In this document: one piece after another, positions 53,245 through 62,607 of the stretch | Layout: every line of letters starts with the position of its first letter | Position numbering within the stretch: position 1 is the stretch's first letter | From: Knufia peltigerae | Taxonomy: Eukaryota; Ascomycota; Eurotiomycetes; Chaetothyriales; Trichomeriaceae | NCBI GenBank assembly: GCA_030247855.1 | Contig: JAPDRN010000012.1 | Coordinates: 62,001-126,000 of the forward strand | Direction: 5' to 3' | Length of the DNA: 64,000 nucleotides | The notes under the pieces: generated by a model | The model's database searches: none | The model's input: the letters and a program-made list of their open reading frames with translations, nothing else | What the model was told of the DNA's origin: nothing | Made by a program: the position numbers and the translations under genes

Positions 53245-54174
53245 TGGCCTGACCTGGGAAAAATATATGAAATGGAGATGTATATCACCAATCTGGGTGG
53301 AATGGTCACCCGCCCCTAACACGGGACCCGGTTATCTTAGGAATTCTTCAGGCGTAGATGCAACAGGACAGGGATGCTGACAGTTCGACCGGCGAGCTCT
53401 GCCAACATAGAAAATTACTTCAGAGGTGTTCCTGCCAAGAGCCTCAGGGATTGCTACAGTGTCCTGCATCAATCATAAGGCGAAATGCTGATTCGATCCT
53501 GCAAGGACGGAGTAAAGTTGGGAGGACTTGTGAACAAGTCAAATTTGCTGGGAGTTGTATGGTATGTGGAGCTTGTCGCCAGTCAAGGATGTTCCTCATT
53601 GGGCGTGTCGTGTTGCTGGCCATTTTGGGCTTAGTGGGAGGATAATCTTGGAAGGACACTAGCCATTTGCGGAATAGACGGCCGATAGTCGAGGGTGTTC
53701 GAGCCGCTGTAACAACGACAAGCATTGTTCCGTACTCCGTAGTTGATGTACCTGAAGGAAATGCTTGACGACGAGAGGACAGGATGTGCTTCGAAATCAA
53801 GTGACACATGGGTCTCAGGATTGCTTGTCGTGTGGGTCGGAATTGCCTTAACAAAAATGGACGTGAATACGAGGAAGTCGCATGGAGGGCATCACTACCA
53901 TAAATGTCTTCGTGCCGTCAAAGCACGCTGCCACATTCAACCTCTTGTTACTGTTGCATCTACTTACGGTCTTCGCGTGTGGTTTGTTTCTACGCTTGTC
54001 TTGCATGACCTACTGATATCGTTCTCGTTCTTTTACCTCAACATATATTTCACACTCGTTTCAAGAATTTCTGCGCACGCGGCGCGCATTGTCTACTTCG
54101 CCAGCTGAAAACAAAGCAGCCTCAAACGCCCACATTTCCGGTTCAGAACCAACGACCATAATCCCAGTCCAAAC
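53245..54174. other. Intergenic region
   Basis: 930 bases with no credible gene; TACTCCGTA at 53733..53741. Short plus and minus frames lack structure. Confidence 0.5.
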
Positions 54175-54405
54175 ATGGGGTTACCAGATACAGTGGTGGT
54201 GCTTCTAGTCATCATAGGGGCCGCCTTCTCGGTCTGTATGGGTTATGCAGTCCATAGGACTTTTGCAAAATCCTTTTTTGGAGACGCTCCAACGTTCAAT
54301 CACGGGCCATCTCAACAAGAATACATGAGAGAAGTGAGAAGCAGAAACCAGATGATGGCATTTTCCGACGCCAGGCCTCCAAGATATCCTCCCCCAGAAG
54401 TCTAA
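54175..54405 (+). CDS. Small one-pass membrane protein with PPxY-like tail
   Basis: An ORF of 76 residues starting MGLPDTVVVLLVIIGAAFSV, a clear single transmembrane helix (about 6-28). A soluble tail follows (EYMREVRSRNQMMAF) and ends RPPRYPPPEV. RPPRY is a PY-type sequence that could bind WW domains (Rsp5-type ubiquitin ligases). The layout looks like small conserved fungal membrane proteins, but I cannot name a family. Additional exons were not found. Confidence 0.6.
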   Translation: MGLPDTVVVLLVIIGAAFSVCMGYAVHRTFAKSFFGDAPTFNHGPSQQEYMREVRSRNQMMAFSDARPPRYPPPEV

Positions 54406-55314
54406 GACATCAACTTGGGTATACTGGAAGATCAATGATCGATGGAAGCACTCATCAGACCACAATCCTGGATTACCGAAGGCAATCATATCTTGCAGCA
54501 ACCTATGGCGGCTGAATGCTATGTGCTCCAACTCAGCCCAAGTTCTAGTTGAGTAGAATATTGGAGGAGACAAAAAATGCAGAAAAAAGTCAAACCTAGT
54601 CATATTGCGTCGGTGTTGGCAGGTCAAATGGCGTTTCAAGAAGTCAGTTCACAAGAATGACCCCATTCGCTTATGGCGCAGGGGCAAAAGCAAATGATCG
54701 TCGGTGTCGGGTTGAATGATAAACGATGGTGTGTATGTCTTTTAGCGCATGATGGACATGGTAAACGCGGGCGTCATCATCATCTCAGGCGTTGGGTTAG
54801 AGGGATACAATTTTGGTCACCTGCACGTCGTTGTAACAAACGGTTCCAGATTGTAGTGCCACCACACATGGTACTCTGGACGGCTAGTAATAGTTGATAC
54901 GTCCCAAAAATTCACATTGTTCAGGGAGTAGCCCAGAGACATCTCGTGCGGCATTCTTTCGATCCAAGTAACTCACAGACCTTACCTTTTGCTAAGAGCA
55001 CGATTGAAATCGCACGATAAAATGCAGCCAACACTCGAAGTTGGTTGAGGAGATTCAGATCCAGAAAATATGAAACATGGGAGGAAAATTTGCCGAGAAA
55101 GGCTTGGATTGTGTTAATGTTCATTTTTTTGGCACATCACCATGTTGCAAAGCGCTGCCATCTGGTTGACCCAGCCGAAATCATAACCGACCGGAGGCGA
55201 CACTGCGTAATATCTGTAAAATAGGTAACACCACCTATCTTCTCTGCATAGGTTGCCATAAAAGCAAATCCGCCCAGTGCTTCTGTCCGTAAACCCCGAA
55301 ATCTGATGAAACCT
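54406..55314. other. Intergenic region
   Basis: 909 bases with 3' flanks of the small gene (plus) and of uS7 (minus). No supportable gene. Confidence 0.5.
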
Positions 55315-56075
55315 TTATCGGTTGCTCTTGGCCACACGCTCCAATTCGTCCTTCTTCTTAATGGCGTAGGAGTTGCTGCTTCCCTTGGCAGCGTTGATCA
55401 ATTCTTCAGCAAGGCACTCTGCGATGCTCTTGACGTTTCGGAAAGAAGCCTCACGGGCACCAATGGTGAGCAGAGCGATGGCCTGGTTGACACGGCGAAG
55501 AGGAGAAACATCGACGGCTTGTCTTCGAACGGTACCGGCACTTCCAATTCTGGTGCTGTCTTCTCGGGGACCGCAGTTGACAATGGCGTCAACGGCAATT
55601 TGGATGGGGTTCTGATCGGTCATGATGTGAATCTGTATCATCGGTCAGACAGTTTCTCAAAGCTGTGCACATCCATTGACACATACGATCTCAAAAGCAT
55701 GTGCGACGATTCTGATAGCCATGAGCTTCTTGCCGTTGTTGCGGCCGTTCATCATCAGGGAGTTTGTCAATCGCTCGATGATCGGGCACTGAGCCTTTCG
55801 GAATCGCTTCGCGGCATATCGACCAGCAGAGTGAGGAAGGTAGACGGGAGCTCGGATTTGGATGTAGTCGCTACAAATAATGTATTAGCACTCCCTCCAG
55901 TGATTCTTCGATCGGCGCGTGTTCCCTACGTCAAGGAGATATCTCTGACTTCAACATCGCTGTAATCCCACTTGTTGAAGAGACGGATGCTGCCCAGCTC
56001 AGCAGTAACATCCTTGGGAAGGACTTGGTAGCCCGAGACGGGGTTTTCGACTTCGACTTCTCCGGAATCAGACAT
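55315..56075 (-). CDS. RPS5: 40S ribosomal protein uS7 (RPS5)
   Basis: Exons 56075..55930, 55870..55687 and 55632..55315; 215 residues. Diagnostic segments are LFNKWDYSDVEVRDISLTDYIQIR across intron 1, AGRYAAKRFRKAQCPIIERLTNSLMMNGRNNGKKLMAIRIVAHAFEIIHIMTDQNPIQ across intron 2, then AVDAIVNCGPREDSTRIGSAGTVRRQAVDVSPLRRVNQAIALLTIGAREA and the C-terminal ECLAEELINAAKGSSNSYAIKKKDELERVAKSNR. It binds 18S rRNA at the head of the 40S subunit near the E site. A likely 5' untranslated intron precedes the start (56180..56092). An upstream in-frame ATG near 56240 is probably not used, because the intron would be removed. Confidence 0.97.
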
Positions 56076-56561
56076 CTTGAGTTGTCGAGATCTAGTGGTC
56101 GTTAGAAGGTGACTACAGGGAGTCAAAGCCAGGCGACAGGAGAATCGTGGCCTTGCGTTTGTGTGGTGCAATACACTTACTGTGTTGGCTGTCGAAAACT
56201 TGAAACTGGAACTTCGTGAGGCTGCGATAGTGGTTGCCAAATTTCGATGTGTGGTGCAGGATTGCCAAGATTGAAAAACGCCAAGTCGTGTATCACGTGC
56301 CCGAACCGACTTCCGATGTTCTGCCGGGCTTCACAGGACTAGCCTAGGCAAAGCCTTACCAATACATTCATGTCAGTGCTTTCTTTTCAACATGTTTGTT
56401 CACAGCAGCTATTCATATTTGCTTTGAACTATTAGTGTATGATAATGCGGTGAGAGTCTACTCAATCACAGGTACAGCAATCAAAGCCAATTAATCCCTC
56501 CATGTGCTATGCGCAGGACAACGCGCACAATGGAGGCTTTCGCCAGTCTAATACTACTACA
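56076..56561. promoter_or_regulatory. RPS5 promoter and leader with a 5' untranslated intron
   Basis: 486 bases upstream of the minus-strand uS7 gene. A probable leader intron spans 56180..56092 (GTAAGT...CTAACG...CTAG). CACGTGCCCGAA lies at 56294..56305, close to the cluster motif CACGTGACCGGA, so that motif core is not unique to the catabolic cluster. Confidence 0.5.
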
Positions 56562-58659
56562 TCACACACTTGCTCTCTTCGTGGTGCTAGCTCTCCTTAC
56601 TTGCTCAATCTCAGTGTTGATTCCTCCAGTGGTCTTTGGTCCAACATAGCGGCTCTCGCCAATGAACCACCAAATGGTCACCAGAACCGTCAAACCTCCC
56701 CAAATCAAGCATGCATAATTCATGGATTGTGCAGTTGTTGGCAGGGCAAATGGGAAGCAGTAAATAACGAACCATACCATCAAATACCCACAAGCGATGA
56801 AGTTGAGGGCAAAGCCGATCTTCTTCAACTGGAAAGGACCGAATTGAATATTTTTACGGCCTGTCAGCAAGTGTGGCAAGATTGCTGCAATGTATCTGAG
56901 TTCTGTCAGCAGTGTCACTTCTCTGAATATGAATCTTCACTTACGAGGAGCTACTCATCAGCACGAAACTTCCGACAAATGCATTGAAGGCTGTTGTACT
57001 GCCAACGTAGATGCTAGCCAAACGGTGAGTCTGAGTTTCGACCATCAAAAAGAGGAGCTTACCATCCCAGGATAGTTGCAATACAGCCACAGGTCAGAGT
57101 TGCAATGAGAGGCATCCCCAGCCGCGGAGCCACCTTGCCCAGGTGGTGAGGGAAAGGTGTTGCTCCATCCCGTGCGAGCGCCCACAGCGTCCGGCCAGCC
57201 GTGATATATACGCCTACCATGCATACTCCCACACAGAAGAGGAGTAGACAGAGCAGACCGATTGCACCACTAGCTGACCCAGTCGCCTGTCGATAGATCT
57301 CCGCAATGGGAAAGGCTGAGTCGAATAGAGCATCATAATCGCTGATGGCATACATCTACAACATGGTTAGAAAGCCGTTTCCAACTGCTTTGAGCTGAAC
57401 CGGAGCATGATGAAGAATGAGAGACTTGCGATTGCAATGATATAGCACAACCCGGTGAAAAATCCGATTGCCATCTGGGTCCCGATCGCGATAGGAACAT
57501 TCTTGCCCGGGTTAGGGACTTCCTCGGCAATGTGGCTGACGAGCAAGTGTCAGACTCATAGACGGTAACCGTCGCATATGTTTATGGGTGCTTACCTGAC
57601 AGCATCTGGAGTTCCGACTGCATATGCTCCGTTCAACATACCGGCCACGAAGACAAAACTGCTGATGTCAGAACACTCCCAGATCTTGCAGATCTGTCTG
57701 CATATAACTCACCCATTGGGATATCCGATGTCTGCAGTCCAGTCCTTCCATACAAAACTTGATGTCGCATGTGGCGGACGTCCATCTGAGCCAGGCATGG
57801 CCGCACTATGACAGTTAGCACAGAATGTGGCGTCGACGAAGTCATGACTCACACTACGACGATTGTAATGAAAAATCCGGAGAGAATGAGGACTATCCCC
57901 AGAGTGTTCAAATGCGGCATTCCACTGTTGAACAGACAGACGCATGCGCAAGCAATCCAAGTCGCGATCTTCACAGAGGTCAGCATGTCTGCGAACTTCC
58001 ATGGACTGTCTAACAGCTAGAAGGCCGGGGAACTTACGAGGTAGGTGACGAAGACATGCCATTGCTTGGCCTCAAAGCCACTGTGAGTGACACCATACAT
58101 CTGGACGATCGTGTTTGCTGCACTGCATTAGTTGCTGGCATGTTGCACCTTCACAGAAACCGACCGAAGATGAAGCTCATGGAGGCACATCCAAACACCC
58201 AAGCCAGCCAGTTCCAGTACCCAGCATAGAACCTGTGACAATGTTAGCCAAAGCTGTGGTATTTGAAGGACCACAAAGAATATCTTACCCGATTACACGA
58301 CCCCATCTCTTCCCTGGTGTCACTGATGCCCAATGGTATATGCCGCCACTGGAAGGGATGGCCGATGCCAATTCAGCTATCGAAGCCGCAACAATCCAGT
58401 AGAACACCGAGACAGCGATGAACTCATAGATGACACCAGGAGGACCTCCATTGAAGATTGCAACCAGGATCGAACCTCCCACAGCGGGCCATACATTGCC
58501 AACCACTAAGCCGACACCGGCTGCAGAAAGCAGATTGAAGTTACGGTCGAGTTCTTGGACGTGACCCGATGCGTTGATCAGATCCGAGACTTCACCGTCC
58601 ACTGTTGGGATGATTGCGTCCTCCGGCGCAGTACTGGGACTTTTTTCTGTTCTGCCCAT
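56562..58659 (-). CDS. Amino acid/choline-type permease (APC family, GABA/choline permease-like)
   Basis: Ten exons: 58659..58289, 58232..58165, 58117..58038, 57968..57853, 57805..57713, 57658..57596, 57535..57430, 57355..57063, 57013..56945 and 56895..56562; 530 residues. Family segments are NFNLLSAAGVGLVVGN, SSGGIYHWASVTPGKRWGR, FYAGYWNWLAWVFG, NGAYAVGTPDAVSHIAEEVPNPGKNVPIAI, MYAISDYDALF with FPIAEIYRQATGS, and GRTLWALARDGATPFP. About twelve transmembrane helices. It is a plasma-membrane importer for an amine, choline or amino-acid-like solute. Intron 7 uses a GC donor (GCAAGT at 57429). The donor after FIF (GTCGGT at 58164) is unusual and may be drawn elsewhere. It is divergent from the SDR-deacetylase fusion gene, which suggests linked use. 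Confidence 0.92.
57356..57429 (-). other. GC-AG intron in the permease gene
   Basis: 74-base intron with donor GCAAGT (after ATT GCA ATC), branch site TTTCTAAC and acceptor GTTGTAG. Splicing here restores CYIIAI/MYAISDYDALF without indels; no GT donor in the neighbourhood gives a matching phase. Confidence 0.8.
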
Positions 58660-59550
58660 GGCGATCCGATATCGAAGACGAGGAGACAATTAGGGACGGT
58701 AGGCAATTCGAGGTATAAGACCAAGGGGCCGTTGAAGGCGTAATATACAGTAAAGACGATACTCTAAAGCACTGTACCCGACAGCGATATTGAACGAATC
58801 TGTGCTACCAATGCCACTCTAAAGGACAAGGATCATTAACCAGCCTGCGACGAAGAAACGTGTGCCGCTGCTTCGTAGATATAACACCAGCCGACATCCT
58901 GCCTTCATCGTAAGAAACGCCTAGAGGCCAATCTCCGAGCAAAGTCTCCCGTTGATTGGCAGAATTGCAACCGAAACACGAATAGACGTTGATAAGGAAC
59001 AAAGAGCTGACAACAATCGACAAGTAAGAAAACGTCCTACATTCTGGTATGGACTATTTCGGATTCGTTCAACTAGCTCCAACGAGGCAGGAAGATAACA
59101 GGGCTCCATTTCTGGCCCAGGCGCTCGGTACTGTACTCGTCCCTGGGCATTCACGACTCGAAGCCCCAAATATGTACCCACGAGCGCCTATCTCCTTCGA
59201 GCGAAGTACCTAACTCACTGTGTCATACTTTCTAGCCCCGGTCAGACCACATGGCTTTGGCGCTTATCTTGAGATCAATATAAGCCGAACTATGGGTATA
59301 GCTGTCTCCAGAGCCTGTAGTGCCGCCAAAAGAAGTAACCGTGAAGGATTTCGTATTCAACCACGAGGTCAGAGTCGGGCCTTATGGCCCACTTCAGGCC
59401 CCTTCTCGAACATATTGGGGAATAGAAATATCAAAAAATATCGTTGGCGGATATGTCCGACGAACACGAGATCCCTCTAACTTGACTTCTTGAAGAGGGC
59501 CATAATTCTGGGACTTGGACAGCCGCCGTTGTTGATCATCAGCCGTGGCA
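58660..59550. promoter_or_regulatory. Divergent promoter between permease and SDR-deacetylase genes
   Basis: 891 bases between head-to-head genes, so both promoters are here. No named site recognised. Confidence 0.45.
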
Positions 59551-61707
59551 ATGTCTGAAGCGAGATATTCATTTCTGGGCCTCGAGAGGCTTCACGTGTT
59601 CGTGACCGGCGCAGGTGGTGGGATCGGTGGTGCAGCTGTCAAAGAATTTCTTGGTACGTGAAGACTGTTGTATGATGTGCGAGAAGCAAACATCATCTCT
59701 GACGCCATTCCAGCCTTGGGGTGCCGTGTCACAGGGTTCGATAAGAGGGCTATCGAGAGCTCGAGACTATGTTCGAGCCCGGAAGAGCAGTCCAGATTCA
59801 ATACCGTGCAAGGTGATCTGACTGTTGAGGAGTCTATTGCTGCTTCTTTCCGGTCTGCAGTCGACAGGTTTGGCCCAGTGAACATTCTCGTGGCCAACGC
59901 AGGGATTACCGATGAAAGTGCTCATCCGCCAATCTGGGAGGTCGATGCCGCGCTTTGGGATAAGGTGAGAGACAACTGCCGAATAATGGTACGCACCATG
60001 AAACTTACGGGGCCAAGGTGAACACCAACAATGTCAGGGGCACATTTTTGACTGTCAAGCACTTCTTACGCTCGGTAAAACAAGCCCAAGAAAAGCAGGG
60101 CGGCGAACTTGACAACGTCGCTATTGTCATCACAGGCTCGGAGACCGGCAAGTTTGGTCAGGAAGGACACTCGGAGTTTGTTTTTACTGATCAAGATCGG
60201 ACTAGAAGGAGGAATCGCTAACTCCATTCAGGTATGCCTCGGGAAAAGCAGGTCTGCAATATGGCCTTGTCCGAACAGTCAAGAACGAGATTGTCAGGTT
60301 GAACTCGAAAGCTCGCATCAACGCCGTAGCGCCTGGTTGGGTCAATACTTCACTCATTGGGGATCGCCTTGACGATCCCAAGGAGATGTGGTCTGAATGC
60401 CAGGCAACGGTTGCTCTCCGAAAAATCTCAGAGCCCGAGGATGTGGCGCGAGCAATGGCATTTTTAGCCAGCCATCGGGCTGCAGGCAACATATCTGGAG
60501 AATGTGTCTCCGTAGATGGCGGTATGGAAGGCAGGCTCATTTGGCGGGAGGAGCAGGTACTCGGTTCAGGCTCCAAGCCTGGCAGTAGCGGAAGCGCGAT
60601 TCAGACGACGACTATTCCTACGTCTTTGAGTCCGCCAAAGAGACAGCGGCGTTTGCGAATCTGTCTGTCTGTTGATTTTGACGCCATCTCAGGATACCTG
60701 GGCACCGGTCATGACCCCAACAACACGCTTGCCGACTACTCGGCGGGTGTTTTCAGCGCCAATGTCGGTGTTGGCAGACTGCTGGGTTTGTTCAAGAAAC
60801 ACGGGATCTCTGACAAGCTCACCTGGTTCGTGCCCGGTCACAGTCTGGAGACATTCCCAACCCAGGCACAGGAGATAGTGCAGAGTGGTGCGGAACTTGG
60901 ACTGCATGGGTACAGTCACGAAGGGGCCTATGCCATGACCGTTGAACAAGAAAAAGATGTGCTCGAAAAGTGCATCGAGATCATCACGAAACTGAAGGGG
61001 GGAAAGCGACCGGTGGGATATCGGGCACCGTTATATCAAATTCGCGAGACCACGGTACGGCTACTGCAGGATCACGACTTTCTGTATGATAGCAGCATGA
61101 ACGCACATGACGCACTCCCTTACTTCCTGCCTAAGCCATTCCCCGATGAGCCACCGCATGTGCCTGATTACAGCAAAGATGCCAAAAGCTGGATGGTACC
61201 AACGCCTGTTCCACAACAGCCTGAGGCAGGTTCGGCAGAAGCAGAGAGAGCGCTTGTTGAGATTCCAGGAAGCTGGTATACCGAGGACATGACACCGGTA
61301 AGAATGATCGATTTGAAAACATGGAGCGTTTGCTAACTTCCACAGCTTGGATTCTACCCGTATGCAGCCAACACGCAAGGCTACATTAGCGTCGATGTAG
61401 TCGAAAAGATGTGGATTGATCGATTCAACTGGATCTGGGAGAACGAAAGCTGGTTGGACGAGGGCCCTGGCAAAGGATATGGATCCGTCTATCCGTAAGT
61501 AAGATCGATCTATGTGATGTGCTGATTACTGATTGAATGTCCGCCAGGATGATCTGGCATCCGGAATCAGCTGGACGTGCACACATTGTCGGCATGATTG
61601 ATCAATTTATTTCGAAGCTGGTGGTACGAATGAAAGAAGCCGGCGAAGGAGAGATTACCTTTGAGCCCATGGCAAGTGTGGCTCGAAGCTGGAAACAACG
61701 AACATGA
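59551..61707 (+). CDS. Fusion protein: short-chain dehydrogenase/reductase plus polysaccharide deacetylase (NodB/PuuE-PgdA type)
   Basis: Six exons: 59551..59653, 59714..59964, 60018..60175, 60232..61297, 61346..61494 and 61548..61707; 628 residues. The SDR half (1 to about 270) has VTGAGGGIG (19-26), VANAGI, catalytic Ser159, and Y172-x3-K176 in YASGK, then INAVAPGWVNT and ISGECVSVDGG. A Ser/Gly/Thr-rich linker (about 275-310) leads to the deacetylase half: CLSVDFDAI (Asp319, Asp321), LHGYSHEG (His396, His400), VGYRAPLY, and after two introns GFYPYAANTQGYISVDVVEKMW and WHPESAGRAHIVGMI. SDR uses NAD(P)H on an alcohol or carbonyl. The deacetylase half resembles the PuuE/HpPgdA group, which acts on amides, cyclic imides or N-acetyl sugars. 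Both halves keep their catalytic residues. The single large exon 60232..61297 spans the junction without stop. Confidence 0.9.
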
Positions 61708-62607
61708 GCGGATTATCTCAGATCTCAGCTCAGCAGATGTGGCGGCGTGGAGAACGAAAGGCAGTAAAGGTTTTGAGAAGGGTTGTACTTGTAGTTTTTC
61801 GAATGAGCTTCTTACAGTACAACTGAGAGCATTCCATTCCTTCGTGGCAACGCTCTGTACCACTCAATGATGGTCGTCAGCGTAATTTAGCCTTAACGCT
61901 TGAATCCGACACCAATGCAGCAATGCCTGGGAGTCATTGAGAGGTAACATACATTATGGATACGGGCCAAGTTGACAGGTAAGTTGATTGGGCCTCGAAG
62001 GGCTGGAATGGTCGATGAATACGATACGAGAGTAAGGTAGTGGGTGGGAACAAAGGATTGAAGCAAGGGCGGAAAGGCGCAGGCTGATTAAGCGATGTGG
62101 TCATAGCAAAGAAATGCTGAGTGGACAATCAAGTCTCGTATGTGGTAATGATGCTAGTCGAAAGTGGCATTTGCTCGACTTTGAAAACGAACCGCCTTGA
62201 ATCGCCCAAAGCCAAACAAGTTGGTGACCACTGATGATGATATTTCTTTCGCTGGCCCTCATGATGCAGCTTCACCTGGGATTTCACCCTTTGCCACGTT
62301 AGGTTTCTTCACCTTTTCCAAGTGCTTTTCTCTCTATCTGACCATAGGCATTTCTTCTTGACTTTCCCCAGCTCATAGACACATCCTGTCCCTCGTCTTG
62401 GAAATTGTTCCTTTGGCCCCCTCCAATACACATGTTCTTTGTATTCTGTTGCCTGTCTCCCTTCCCTTGGAGATCTGCATGGCCCAGACCCAGTTACGCA
62501 TGTGCATATGGTCCGAGCTTAGGATCTGTAGTCGACTTCGTTGTGCAAACGGCCGCTCTTTCTACGAGTACACATTGAAACCTCCTATGCGCTGAACCAG
62601 AATCACC
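61708..62607. other. Intergenic region
   Basis: 900 bases with 3' flank of the fusion gene and a C/T-rich promoter and leader (about 62240..62600) of the glycosyltransferase gene. No credible gene. Confidence 0.5.

Noticed and set aside
53358..53645. 95-codon plus-strand frame with a hydrophobic end
   Set aside because: No start context, domain or splice support; the composition appears random.
56076..56240. Upstream in-frame ATG of RPS5 that would add about 55 residues
   Set aside because: The region contains a convincing leader intron (56180..56092), and uS7 proteins normally start near MSDSGEVEVE.
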